Positions 34,923 through 43,141 of a DNA stretch of 64,000 bases are shown piece after piece. The translations under genes were made by a program, and so were the position numbers. Source of the DNA: Marinifilum_A sediminis (GTDB taxonomy: Bacteria > Bacteroidota > Bacteroidia > Bacteroidales > Marinifilaceae); assembly GCA_947496465.1 (NCBI GenBank), contig CANMCX010000006.1, positions 62,001 to 126,000 of the forward strand. The letters run 5' to 3'. The notes under the pieces were generated by a model. The model was given only the letters and a program-made list of their open reading frames with translations, was not told the origin of the DNA and made no database searches. Within the stretch, counting starts at the first letter, position 1, and every line of letters starts with the position of its first letter.

Positions 34923-34949
34923 TGTATAAATTATAAATAGAATCCTATT

Positions 34950-36980
34950 ATGAGTACAAATCCTTTATTAAAAGATTTTACAACACCATACGAATCTGTT
35001 CCTTTTGAGAAGATTGAACTGGAGCATTACATGCCAGCTTTTAAAGAAAGCATTGAGAAGGCTAGAAAAGAGATCGATGTTATTGCAAATAGTAATGAGA
35101 ATCCCGATTTTAAAAATACAATAGAAGCATTGGAATACTCGGGACATCAATTGGATCGAGTTGGTTCAGTGTTTTTCAATTTAAATCATGCGCATACCAA
35201 TGATGAAATGCAGGCTCTTGCGAGAGATATTTCACCAATGTTGACAGAGTTTTCGAATGATATCATCATGAATGAGAACTTGTTCTTGCGAGTAAAATCG
35301 GTGTATGAAAATAAATCTAATTTCAATTTAAATGTAGAGCAGGAAAGACTGTTGATGGATCGTTATAAGTCATTTGTTAGATCTGGTGCAGATTTAGATA
35401 AAGATAAGAAAGAAAAGATTCGTGAAATCTCTAAAGAGTTATCAAAACTAACCCTTCAGTTTGGTGAAAATGTATTGGCTGCAACCAATAAGTATGAACT
35501 TCATTTAACGGATAAAAATGATGTTGCAGGGTTGCCGGAAGGGATTTTAGAAGGAGCACAAGGTCTGGCTAAAGAAAAAGAGAAGGATGGATGGCTATTT
35601 AATTTGCAATTTCCAAGTTATGTGCCATTTATGCAATATGCGGATAGCCGCGAATTGAGAGAACAAATGTTTAGAGCCTATTCTTCGCGATGTTTCAATG
35701 ATGAATTCGACAATCAAAAGGTGATTCAACGTATTGTTGAGTTACGATTAGAGAAGGTAAAATTGTTAGGCTACAATAGCTATGCAGATTTTGTGTTAGA
35801 GGAAAGAATGGCAAAATCTGCCGATAAAGTATTGGGGTTTTTGAATGAGCTTTTAGAGGCATCAATGCCAAAAGCAAAAAAGGAATTTCAGGAGTTACAG
35901 GATTACGCAAAATCTCTTGGTGCCGATTTTGATCTTCAAAGATGGGATTGGGCTTACTATGCAGAGAAACTAAAAACGGAAAAATACGATATCAATGATG
36001 AAATTACTCGTCCTTTTTTTGAATTGAATCGTGTTAAGAAAGGTATTTTCGATCTTGCAACAAAATTGTATGGTTTGGAGTTTAAATTGAATTCCGAAAT
36101 TTCGAAATACCATAAGGAGGTTGATGTTTATGAAGTATTCGATCAGAATGGTGAATTTATCTCATTATTCTATGCTGATTTTCATCCAAGAAGTACAAAG
36201 CAGGGTGGTGCGTGGATGACATCCTTTACAGATCAATATCTAAAAAATGGAAAGGATTATCGTCCACATATATCTATAGTTTGTAATTTTACTCGTTCTA
36301 CAGAAACAAAACCTTCCTTGCTTACTTTTAATGAAGTGACTACTTTCTTGCATGAATTTGGTCATGCACTTCATGGTATGTTGTCCAAGTGTACTTACAG
36401 TGCATTATCCGGAACCAATGTGTTTAGGGATTTTGTAGAGCTACCATCTCAGTTTATGGAAAATTATGCTTTCAGAAAAGAATGGTTAGATGAAGTGGCA
36501 GAACATTATCAAACTGGCGAGAAGATTCCTGCAGACTTGGTACAGAAAATTATTGATAGTGGTAATTTCTTAAGTGGATATTCCTTTGTTCGTCAGATTA
36601 GTTTCGGCTTAAATGATATGACCTGGCACAGTGTAACAGAACCTGTTAACAAATCAGTTTCTGAGTTTGAAGATGAAGCGATGGCATCTACCGAATTGTT
36701 TGATTTGGTTCAAGAGAGTTGTATGAGTACATCTTTTTCGCACATATTTGCTGGTGGTTATGCTGCCGGATACTATGGTTACAAATGGGCAGAAGTGTTA
36801 GATGCTGATGCTTTTGAAGCTTTTAAAGAGAATGGCATTTATGATAAAAGCACAGCGAATTCATTCCGTGAGAATGTACTGGAAAGAGGAGGGAGTGAGC
36901 ATCCAATGGAGCTATATTTAAAGTTTAGAGGCAAAGAACCATCTATTGAGCCATTATTGGTAAGAAGTGGATTAAAATAA
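34950..36980 (+). CDS. M3-family metallopeptidase (oligopeptidase A/Dcp-like)
   Basis: The 676-residue protein has the thimet-oligopeptidase layout: a helical N-terminal half and a C-terminal zinc domain with TTFLHEFGHALHGML (HEFGH zinc ligands) followed by FRDFVELPSQFMENYAF. The late motif SHIFAGGYAAGYYGYKWAEV forms the substrate-binding tyrosine/glycine segment. It degrades short peptides, including cleaved signal peptides. There is no signal peptide, so it is probably cytoplasmic. By eye, oligopeptidase A and peptidyl-dipeptidase Dcp cannot be separated. Confidence 0.95.
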   Translation: MSTNPLLKDFTTPYESVPFEKIELEHYMPAFKESIEKARKEIDVIANSNENPDFKNTIEALEYSGHQLDRVGSVFFNLNHAHTNDEMQALARDISPMLTEFSNDIIMNENLFLRVKSVYENKSNFNLNVEQERLLMDRYKSFVRSGADLDKDKKEKIREISKELSKLTLQFGENVLAATNKYELHLTDKNDVAGLPEGILEGAQGLAKEKEKDGWLFNLQFPSYVPFMQYADSRELREQMFRAYSSRCFNDEFDNQKVIQRIVELRLEKVKLLGYNSYADFVLEERMAKSADKVLGFLNELLEASMPKAKKEFQELQDYAKSLGADFDLQRWDWAYYAEKLKTEKYDINDEITRPFFELNRVKKGIFDLATKLYGLEFKLNSEISKYHKEVDVYEVFDQNGEFISLFYADFHPRSTKQGGAWMTSFTDQYLKNGKDYRPHISIVCNFTRSTETKPSLLTFNEVTTFLHEFGHALHGMLSKCTYSALSGTNVFRDFVELPSQFMENYAFRKEWLDEVAEHYQTGEKIPADLVQKIIDSGNFLSGYSFVRQISFGLNDMTWHSVTEPVNKSVSEFEDEAMASTELFDLVQESCMSTSFSHIFAGGYAAGYYGYKWAEVLDADAFEAFKENGIYDKSTANSFRENVLERGGSEHPMELYLKFRGKEPSIEPLLVRSGLK

Positions 36981-37000
36981 GACCGTATATATTATAGTGT

Positions 37001-37030
37001 AGCCGATTTCAATTTGAGATCGGCTTTTTT
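37001..37030 (+). terminator. rho-independent terminator
   Basis: AGCCGATTTC and GAGATCGGCT pair around AATTT, followed by six Ts, just after the M3 peptidase gene. Confidence 0.85.
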
Positions 37031-37179
37031 ATTGAAGAAAATTCCCTTTGCAATTGATATTATCGATGTAGAATAAGTAAGAGCCTTTAATTTCACTGGA
37101 AATAATAGAAAATAAGCCGAAATAAACATAAGTGTTTTGATTGAACTACTTGAATGATTCATATAGTTTCATAAAAATC

Positions 37180-37204
37180 AAATGGAAAAATTCCTTTTCC
37201 ATTT
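37180..37204 (+). other. stem-loop upstream of the YitT gene
   Basis: AAATGGAAAA and TTTTCCATTT are perfect 10-base arms with a 5-base loop. It lies in a 367-base gap that otherwise holds a 25-codon ORF and no clear promoter, and could be a leader structure or a weak terminator. Confidence 0.5.
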
Positions 37205-37304
37205 TCATAAGTGAAAAATTGACGTCTTTTAGGAGCAAATTTTATAAACCTGCTAAAAAAAATATGCCAAACTTTCTTTTTGTATAGATATTCAGACACT
37301 TACA

Positions 37305-37382
37305 ATGGAGAGAAAAGTGAAGAAAAAACTTGGAATTAAAATGGGCGAATCTATTTTTGTCGGCGAAATTAAACACACTTAA
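37305..37382 (+). CDS. possible 25-residue leader peptide
   Basis: A tiny frame (MERKVKKKLGIKMGESIFVG, then EIKHT) ends 15 bases before the YitT gene start. Its basic N-terminus and position suggest a translated leader, but at this size chance is a serious alternative. Confidence 0.25.
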   Translation: MERKVKKKLGIKMGESIFVGEIKHT

Positions 37383-37397
37383 ACTAACATTTTAAAA

Positions 37398-38306
37398 ATG
37401 GCTTTTATCACAAAAGAAAAGTTCTTATCAAACGAATGGATAAGCGCTTATGCATACCTAATTGTAGGTAGTATTATTTTTGCTGTTTCGGACATCTTAT
37501 TTGTTGTTCCTTACAAATTGGCTCCGGGTGGGGTATACGGTATTGCAACAGTTTTAAACACTTTGTTTAGCTGGAAAATTAGTTATTGTACATTTGCCAT
37601 GGAGATACCCTTGGTAATTATAGGTACTATAATCTTAGGTCCACGATTTGGAATAAAAACCATTGTAAGTATTGCAATAATTTTAGTTACGGTATGGATA
37701 ATGGAAACTTACGTTGTTCCAGGTTACCCTAAAGTGATCGCTGACCCAATGCTTAATACTATTGTTGCAGGTGTTTTTTATGGTATTGCAATTGGTATGA
37801 TTTTTAAATCAAGAGCAACATCAGGAGGTTCTGATATTATTGCAATGATTTTAGCCAAATTTACAAAATTGTCTTTGGGTAAATTGGTAATGATTGTTGA
37901 TGGTATTATTGTACTTTTTACACTTGTTCAGCCAACTGAAACTGGAGCTATTGGATGGGAATTTGCAATTTATTCACTAATCATCATTTATATTGAAGGT
38001 AAAATTATTGATATGGTTGTTAGTGGAGCAAATTATCACAAAACTGTAATGATTGTATCTGATCATTATGATTCTATCTCAGATAAGATTAAAAACGATT
38101 TAAAAAGAGGTGTTACTATTTTAACTGGTACTGGAGGATATTCAGGAGAAGAGAAAAAAATGGTTTATTCTGTAATGAGTAGAAGAGAGCTTGAGATTTT
38201 AAAACTGCATGTTAAGAATGTTGATCCGGATGCATTTGTGAATGTGACGGAGGCAAACGAAATCATCGGTAAAGGTTTCAAATCTCTCAACGAAGAAGAA
38301 GAGTAA
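37398..38306 (+). CDS. YitT-family membrane protein (DUF161 + DUF2179)
   Basis: The 302-residue protein has five to six TM helices (~res. 15-205) with family motifs LAPGGVYGIATVLN and FKSRATSGGSDIIAMILAKF, then a cytosolic DUF2179 domain (~220-295: RGVTILTGTGGYSGEEKKMV, IVDPDAFVNV-type ending VDPDAFVNVTEANEIIGKGF). It is widespread in Firmicutes and Bacteroidetes; its transport or sensing function is unproven. It is monocistronic with its own terminator. Confidence 0.92.
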   Translation: MAFITKEKFLSNEWISAYAYLIVGSIIFAVSDILFVVPYKLAPGGVYGIATVLNTLFSWKISYCTFAMEIPLVIIGTIILGPRFGIKTIVSIAIILVTVWIMETYVVPGYPKVIADPMLNTIVAGVFYGIAIGMIFKSRATSGGSDIIAMILAKFTKLSLGKLVMIVDGIIVLFTLVQPTETGAIGWEFAIYSLIIIYIEGKIIDMVVSGANYHKTVMIVSDHYDSISDKIKNDLKRGVTILTGTGGYSGEEKKMVYSVMSRRELEILKLHVKNVDPDAFVNVTEANEIIGKGFKSLNEEEE

Positions 38307-38328
38307 AGATATTTACAAGATATGTTTG

Positions 38329-38359
38329 AAATCCCTCCTGTTTTAGGAGGGATTTTTTT
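38329..38359 (+). terminator. rho-independent terminator of the YitT gene
   Basis: AAATCCCTCCT and AGGAGGGATTT pair around a short T-rich loop, followed by more Ts. Confidence 0.9.
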
Positions 38360-38519
38360 ATTTTTGCACTGTTGAGACTGCGAGTTTAAGAGATAATCCG
38401 AAATGAGAACATATTATTTGTAAAAATGTAATTTTTGAAAATGAACTTTTCATTGATTTCATAAAGGATTAAGGATTTAATTCGCTCCGAAAATATATCT
38501 GCAAAAAGTTGTAATAATA

Positions 38520-38551
38520 TTTGATTTTTTAGAAAATTATTACGTATTTTG
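38520..38551 (+). promoter_or_regulatory. promoter of the rpmB-rpmG-DUF4295 operon
   Basis: TTTG (38520-38523), 20 bases, then GTATTTTG (38544-38551), close to the -33/-7 consensus. It lies 43 bases before rpmB. Confidence 0.5.
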
Positions 38552-38594
38552 CGACCTGTTTGAAAAGCGTTTAAGGAAAAAAATAATCTGGACT

Positions 38595-38837
38595 ATGTCA
38601 AGAGTTTGTCAAATTACTGGAAAGAGCGTAATGGTTGGGAACAATGTTTCTCACTCAAAAAGAAGAACTAAGAGAAGATTCTATCCAAATCTTTTCGTGA
38701 AGAAGTTCTATCTTCCTGAAGAGGATCGCTGGATTGAGTTGAAAATTTCTGCTGCAGGAGTTCGTCTAATTAATAAATTAGGTGTAAAAGGTGCATTGCA
38801 AAAAGCTCAAGAAAAAGGATTTATTAAAAATTATTAA
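38595..38837 (+). CDS. rpmB: 50S ribosomal protein L28
   Basis: The 80-residue protein opens MSRVCQITGKSVMVGNNVSH and continues SKRRTKRRFYPNLFVKKFYL, the standard bL28 sequence. It is a component of the large ribosomal subunit near the E-site side. It is the first gene of a compact three-gene ribosomal operon, 13 bases before rpmG. Confidence 0.98.
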   Translation: MSRVCQITGKSVMVGNNVSHSKRRTKRRFYPNLFVKKFYLPEEDRWIELKISAAGVRLINKLGVKGALQKAQEKGFIKNY

Positions 38838-38850
38838 AAAGGCATAGAAA

Positions 38851-39033
38851 ATGGCTAAAAAAGGTAATAGAGTGCAAGTAATTCTTGAGTGCACCGAGCA
38901 TAAAGAAAGCGGTATGCCAGGTACTTCAAGATACATCACTACTAAAAATAAGAAAAACACTCCAGATCGTATGGAGTTGAAGAAGTACAATCCTATTTTG
39001 AAGAAAGTAACTGTTCACAGAGAAATTAAATAA
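38851..39033 (+). CDS. rpmG: 50S ribosomal protein L33
   Basis: The 60-residue protein MAKKGNRVQVILECTEHKES with TSRYITTKNKKNTPDRMELK is bL33. It has only one cysteine, so it is the zinc-free (C-minus) form. It is encoded between rpmB and the DUF4295 gene, 7 bases from the latter. Confidence 0.98.
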   Translation: MAKKGNRVQVILECTEHKESGMPGTSRYITTKNKKNTPDRMELKKYNPILKKVTVHREIK

Positions 39034-39040
39034 TTGAGAT

Positions 39041-39196
39041 ATGGCTAAGAAAGTAGTAGCAACCCTACAGAAAGGTGAAGGCCGTGGTTACGCAAAAGTA
39101 ATCAAAATGGTAAAATCACCTAAGACTGGTTCATACTCTTTTAAAGAAGAGATTGTTCCAAATGAGAATGTAAAGGATTTCTTTGCTAAAAAGTAA
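39041..39196 (+). CDS. DUF4295 small ribosome-associated protein
   Basis: The 51-residue basic protein (MAKKVVATLQKGEGRGYAKV, then KMVKSPKTGSYSFKEEIVP) is the Bacteroidetes DUF4295 protein always found after rpmG. Its composition and operon position point to a ribosomal protein; from memory it may correspond to the extra large-subunit protein bL38 described in Flavobacterium ribosomes, which I cannot verify here. It ends before a strong terminator. Confidence 0.9.
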   Translation: MAKKVVATLQKGEGRGYAKVIKMVKSPKTGSYSFKEEIVPNENVKDFFAKK

Positions 39197-39224
39197 AGAC
39201 AATTCATATAATACTGAATTTTAA

Positions 39225-39255
39225 AAGCTTCCTAATGTTTTAGGAAGCTTTTTTT
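39225..39255 (+). terminator. rho-independent terminator
   Basis: AAGCTTCCTA and TAGGAAGCTT form a perfect 10-bp stem with a 6-base loop and a T-run, ending the ribosomal-protein operon. Confidence 0.9.
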
Positions 39256-39305
39256 ATATCTTAAATTAGGACGATTAAAGTTTTAATTTAAATCATTTAT
39301 TGTTA

Positions 39306-39337
39306 ATTGCTTGTGTGTTCCTTTTTTTGTACTTTAG
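39306..39337 (+). promoter_or_regulatory. promoter of ftsY
   Basis: ATTG (39306-39309), 20 bases, then TACTTTAG (39330-39337), one mismatch from TAnnTTTG. It lies 21 bases before the ftsY start. Confidence 0.6.
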
Positions 39338-39358
39338 CAACCTAAAAAATTTAGAAGA

Positions 39359-40309
39359 ATGGGATTATTTGGAAGTTTTTCGAAATCGAAAAAGGAAAAT
39401 CTTAATAAAGGACTAGCCAAAACAAAGGAAAGTGTATTTAAAAAACTTTCCAGAGCTGTTGTTGGTAAATCTTCCGTTGATGATGATGTTCTGGACGAGT
39501 TAGAGGAGGTGTTGATTTCTTCTGATGTTGGAGTTGATACAACATTAAAAATCATTGAGCGTATTGAAGAACGTGTTGCAGAAGATAAATTCTTAGGTAC
39601 ATCGGAGTTGAATCGAATTCTTAAGGAAGAGATTGCCGGTTTACTTGAAGAAAATAATAAAGGAGATTACGAAGCTTATCAATTACCAAAATCTGATCAT
39701 CCATATGTTATTATGGTAGTTGGAGTAAACGGTGTTGGGAAAACAACAACTATTGGTAAGTTAGCTCATCAGTTTAAGAATGCTGGAAAAAAGGTAATGC
39801 TTGGTGCCGCTGATACTTTTCGAGCAGCAGCAGTCGATCAACTAATTATTTGGTCGGAGCGTGTTGGTGTTCCTGTGGTAAATCAGGGAATGGGTGCTGA
39901 TCCAGCGTCTGTTGCTTTTGAAACTCTTACAAAAGCTAAGGAAGAAGGTTCAGATGTTGTAATAATTGATACAGCTGGTCGTTTGCATAACAAAATCAAC
40001 TTGATGAATGAGTTGAGTAAGATTAAGCGTGTTATGGATAGGGTTATTCCTGATGCACCAAATGAAATTCTTTTGGTTCTTGATGGATCGACTGGGCAGA
40101 ATGCTTTCGAACAAGCTAAACAATTTACTAAGGCTACCGAAGTTAATGCACTTGCAATTACAAAGTTGGATGGAACAGCTAAAGGTGGTGTTGTGATTGG
40201 GGTGTCTGATCAATTTAAAGTTCCTGTAAAATATATCGGAATAGGAGAAGGCATGGAAGATCTACAAGTTTTTAATCGCAATGGATTTGTTGATTCATTA
40301 TTTGACTAA
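39359..40309 (+). CDS. ftsY: signal recognition particle receptor FtsY
   Basis: The 316-residue SRP GTPase has an N domain (~res. 20-95), then G motifs: GVNGVGKTTTIGKLA (P-loop), DTFRAAAVDQL, VIIDTAGRLHNKINLMNEL, ITKLDGTAKGGVVIG and the closing KYIGIGEGMEDLQVF. The acidic A domain is very short, as usual in Bacteroidetes. It docks SRP-ribosome complexes at the membrane for co-translational insertion. Confidence 0.98.
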   Translation: MGLFGSFSKSKKENLNKGLAKTKESVFKKLSRAVVGKSSVDDDVLDELEEVLISSDVGVDTTLKIIERIEERVAEDKFLGTSELNRILKEEIAGLLEENNKGDYEAYQLPKSDHPYVIMVVGVNGVGKTTTIGKLAHQFKNAGKKVMLGAADTFRAAAVDQLIIWSERVGVPVVNQGMGADPASVAFETLTKAKEEGSDVVIIDTAGRLHNKINLMNELSKIKRVMDRVIPDAPNEILLVLDGSTGQNAFEQAKQFTKATEVNALAITKLDGTAKGGVVIGVSDQFKVPVKYIGIGEGMEDLQVFNRNGFVDSLFD

Positions 40310-40333
40310 TACCATTTTGTGATAAAATATAAG

Positions 40334-40368
40334 AAAGGCTGTCAGATTTGGCAGCCTTTTCTGTTTTT
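40334..40368 (+). terminator. rho-independent terminator of ftsY
   Basis: AAAGGCTG pairs with CAGCCTTT around a short loop and is followed by a T-rich stretch. Confidence 0.85.
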
Positions 40369-40406
40369 AATATCCAGGCGAGAGTGGAATAAAGAGTAAT
40401 TTATCT

Positions 40407-40414
40407 TATTTTTG
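40407..40414 (+). promoter_or_regulatory. -7 promoter element of rimO
   Basis: TATTTTTG matches TAnnTTTG exactly, 31 bases before the ATG; no clear -33 element. Confidence 0.5.
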
Positions 40415-40445
40415 CCAAAATTTAATTTGAGAAAGAAATCGTTAT

Positions 40446-41744
40446 ATGAGTCAAAATAAAATCAATATCGTAAGCCTTGGGTGTTCTAAAAATTTGGTGG
40501 ATACAGAATTGTTGATGAAACAACTGGATGCAAATCAATTTGAAGTAACCTGTGAGGAGGAGAACAGTGATGCCAAAACAATCATTATCAATACCTGTGG
40601 ATTTATTGGTGATGCAAAAGAGGAATCGGTTGATACCATTTTGCAATATGTAGAGGCGAAGAAGGATGGAAGAATTAATAAGCTGTTTGTAATGGGGTGT
40701 CTTTCGGAACGATATAGAGAACAATTGAAGGAAGAAATCCCGGAAGTTGATCATTACTTTGGAAAATTTGATTGGAAAGCCATGGTAAATGAGTTGAATA
40801 AGAATTATATTCCCGATTTTAAAAATTTAAGAGTAGTTACGACTCCAAAGCATTTTGCCTACCTAAAAATATCCGAAGGCTGTAACCGATCTTGTTCCTA
40901 TTGTGCAATTCCTATCATAACGGGAAAACATACATCCCGACCAATTGAAGACATACTGGAAGAAGCAAGAAATCTAGTTTCAGAAGGAGTTAAAGAATTA
41001 CTGGTTATCGCTCAGGATCTTTCTTATTACGGATACGATTTATACGAGGAATCGAAATTGGCAGAGCTTGTTGAAGAGCTTTCAAAAATTGAAGAATTGG
41101 AATGGATCAAACTTCATTATGCATATCCAACTCAGTTTCCTTTCGGGATATTGAAATTGATGCGTGAGAATCCAAAAGTTTGCCGCTATCTGGACATAGC
41201 CTTGCAACATTCCAGTGACAACATGTTAAAATTGATGCGAAGAGGTATTGATAGAGAGAAAACCATTGATCTTATCAAGCAAATAAGAGAAGAAGTTCCT
41301 GGAATTACACTAAGAACTACGATGTTAGTTGGACATCCGGGTGAAACAGAGGCAGATATGGAAGATTTGAAAAGTTTCGTACAAGAAATGAAATTTGAGC
41401 GTTTGGGCGTATTTCCATACTCTAACGAAGAGGATACTTATGCTGCTATAAACTACGAAGATAACATTCCTGAAGAAGAGAAGGAGAGAAGAAAAGAAGA
41501 GATCATGTTAATTCAGCAGGATATTAGCATGGAAGCAAACAAAAAGCGTTTAGGTGAAGAAATGAAGGTTGTGATCGATAGAAAAGAAGGAGATTACTAT
41601 TACGGTAGAACAGAATTTGATTCTTACGAAGTTGATCCTGAAGTTTTAATTGCTGCAGAAAATGGGGAGTTAAAAATTGGAGCATATTATAATGTTGAAA
41701 TCACCGATTGTGAAGATTACGATCTGTTCGGTATGGTGAAATAG
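40446..41744 (+). CDS. rimO: ribosomal protein S12 methylthiotransferase RimO
   Basis: The 432-residue radical-SAM enzyme has an N-terminal UPF0004 domain with three cluster cysteines (SLGCSKNLVDTE; INTCGFIGDAKEES; VMGCLSERY), a radical-SAM domain with EGCNRSCSYCAIPI (CxxxCxxC) and a C-terminal TRAM domain. It adds a methylthio group to the conserved Asp of ribosomal protein S12. Length and the S12-type motifs (SLGCSKN) distinguish it from MiaB. It is a single gene with its own terminator. Confidence 0.96.
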   Translation: MSQNKINIVSLGCSKNLVDTELLMKQLDANQFEVTCEEENSDAKTIIINTCGFIGDAKEESVDTILQYVEAKKDGRINKLFVMGCLSERYREQLKEEIPEVDHYFGKFDWKAMVNELNKNYIPDFKNLRVVTTPKHFAYLKISEGCNRSCSYCAIPIITGKHTSRPIEDILEEARNLVSEGVKELLVIAQDLSYYGYDLYEESKLAELVEELSKIEELEWIKLHYAYPTQFPFGILKLMRENPKVCRYLDIALQHSSDNMLKLMRRGIDREKTIDLIKQIREEVPGITLRTTMLVGHPGETEADMEDLKSFVQEMKFERLGVFPYSNEEDTYAAINYEDNIPEEEKERRKEEIMLIQQDISMEANKKRLGEEMKVVIDRKEGDYYYGRTEFDSYEVDPEVLIAAENGELKIGAYYNVEITDCEDYDLFGMVK

Positions 41745-41771
41745 CACTACATTAATTTTATTATATATAGA

Positions 41772-41806
41772 AAACCATTTGCATCTATTGCAAGTGGTTT
41801 TTTTTA
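41772..41806 (+). terminator. rho-independent terminator of rimO
   Basis: AAACCATTTGCA and TGCAAGTGGTTT pair (one G:U) around TCTAT, followed by a long T-run. Confidence 0.9.
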
Positions 41807-41879
41807 TTCTCTAAGCATGTTGTTTTAATAAACTCCCTACTATTTTGTGAAAACTTTAGTATCTTTTTATCACTTTATC

Positions 41880-41948
41880 TATATTAAAAATATATTTTGA
41901 TATATATTAAAATTTAACTTGATCTATATTAAATAGATTTTTAATATA
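41880..41948 (+). promoter_or_regulatory. phased TATATTAA repeats upstream of the HU-type gene
   Basis: TATATTAA occurs at 41880, 41903 and 41925 (spacing 23 and 22 bases, about two helical turns) with an inverted copy at 41941-41948. The array is 92 bases before the HU-type gene, consistent with a bent DNA or autoregulatory site. Confidence 0.4.
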
Positions 41949-42039
41949 GGCTAAAAAATAATATCTTAAAGATTAAATTGATAATAGGTACTTATACTTG
42001 AGCTAAAACCTAAAGACAATTGTAATAAATAGTAAGGAT

Positions 42040-42429
42040 ATGACAGTTTATTATAAACCAGTAAAAATAAAAACTCCCTTAAAGCGGGATGGAAATACGG
42101 AAGCCTATTATCCACGAATTGCTAACAGACAAAAGAAAGATTTACGCGATGTTGCAGAAAAGATTTCGGCAATGTCAACTTTTAGTACTACGGATGTGGT
42201 AGGTGTTTTAGAGGCATTTGTTACGCAAATTCCACATTTATTACTTGATAATTGTAGCGTGGAATTAGGCGATTTTGGAACTTTTTCCTTGCATGTTGGT
42301 GGAGAAGGAGTTGATGATCCGAAAGATCTTACTTCCAGAAAAATTAAAAGTGTAAAAATGGCATTTAGACCTGGAGTACGAGTAAAGTCGGAATTGAAAA
42401 ATGTACAGTTTAAGAAGATACCAAAATAA
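42040..42429 (+). CDS. HU-family DNA-binding protein (HU-HIG type)
   Basis: The 129-residue protein has the HU-like core (TFSTTDVVGVLEAFVTQIPH, then CSVELGDFGTFSLHVGGEGV, and FRPGVRVKSELKN near the end). N-terminal YYKPVKIKTPLKRDGNTEAY is the usual extension of Bacteroidetes HU-HIG members. It lacks the Ig-like tail seen in the protein at 12061-12801. Probable nucleoid-associated DNA-bending protein. It is a single gene ending in a strong bidirectional terminator. Confidence 0.9.
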   Translation: MTVYYKPVKIKTPLKRDGNTEAYYPRIANRQKKDLRDVAEKISAMSTFSTTDVVGVLEAFVTQIPHLLLDNCSVELGDFGTFSLHVGGEGVDDPKDLTSRKIKSVKMAFRPGVRVKSELKNVQFKKIPK

Positions 42430-42460
42430 AGAGCTTTTAGTATCAAACTAAAAGCTCTTT
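42428..42460. terminator. bidirectional terminator
   Basis: AAAGAGCTTTTAG and CTAAAAGCTCTTT form a perfect 13-bp stem with a 7-base loop between the convergent HU-type and exonuclease genes. Confidence 0.9.
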
Positions 42461-42491
42461 ATTTGTCCGACTCTTAAAAAATATTTTAGTT

Positions 42492-43082
42492 CTAAAATAA
42501 ACTTCCTTGTTGTTGATACATGCCTGCTTTTTTTAATTCAAAGAAGCAATCGGCACATGCTTTTACATCAGCCAATGCATCGTGAGCATCATCAAAACCC
42601 TTGTTGAAAAGATGATTATGCAATTCAGTTAAGTTAGGCCACTTGTATCCGTAACGACCAGGAATCTTACAAATATTGGTTGTAGTTTTCATGGTACATA
42701 TTTTAGGTATATTGTTTAATTTATTTGAAATGTTCTTCCGAATAAATTCTGCGCCTGCAATTTTCTCATCAAAACTAATATTGTGAGCAATTAAAAAATT
42801 AGCTTCTTCAAGGGCTGAAGAGAATTCGTTGAGTGCATCAGTCAAATCAATACCTTCTTTATGTGCCCTTTCAGTGGAAATGCCATGAACATTAGATGCC
42901 TCGGTAGGAATGGTAAATCCTTCAGGTATTACGATTCTATTTGCACTTTTAATTTCCTGATTTTTACTATCGTATAGCAACCATGCCAATTGAACTAATC
43001 TTGGCCAATTGTCGATATCTGTAACCGGAGCACCCCAGTTTTTTGGCAAGCCTGTAGTTTCTGTATCAAAAAATAAATACAT
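42492..43082 (-). CDS. 3'-5' exonuclease, DnaQ/DEDD-like
   Basis: The 196-residue protein has the exonuclease motifs: Exo I FFDTETTGLPKNW, Exo II ANFLIAHNISFDEKIAG, and Exo III HDALADVKACADCF (HxxxxD, so DEDDh). It is a stand-alone domain, resembling the DNA polymerase III epsilon family, and could act in proofreading, repair or RNA trimming. It lies next to tpx in the same direction with a terminator between them, so it is likely transcribed independently. Confidence 0.9.
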   Translation of the reverse strand: MYLFFDTETTGLPKNWGAPVTDIDNWPRLVQLAWLLYDSKNQEIKSANRIVIPEGFTIPTEASNVHGISTERAHKEGIDLTDALNEFSSALEEANFLIAHNISFDEKIAGAEFIRKNISNKLNNIPKICTMKTTTNICKIPGRYGYKWPNLTELHNHLFNKGFDDAHDALADVKACADCFFELKKAGMYQQQGSLF

Positions 43083-43094
43083 ATAATTCTATTT

Positions 43095-43117
43095 GAAAAA
43101 AGCTCCCGAAGGAGCTT
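43095..43117 (-). terminator. rho-independent terminator of tpx
   Basis: On the minus strand AAGCTCC-TTCG-GGAGCTT is a seven-base stem closed by a stable UUCG tetraloop and followed by a T-run. Confidence 0.9.
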
Positions 43118-43141
43118 GTAAATATTATTTTAGCAATAAGA

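Larger units (their letters stand above)
34422..34949. other. divergent intergenic region between proB and M3 peptidase gene
   Basis: It contains two candidate operators (34488-34506 and 34789-34806) and a TATATTTG promoter element for the peptidase gene. No coding frame is convincing. Confidence 0.5.
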
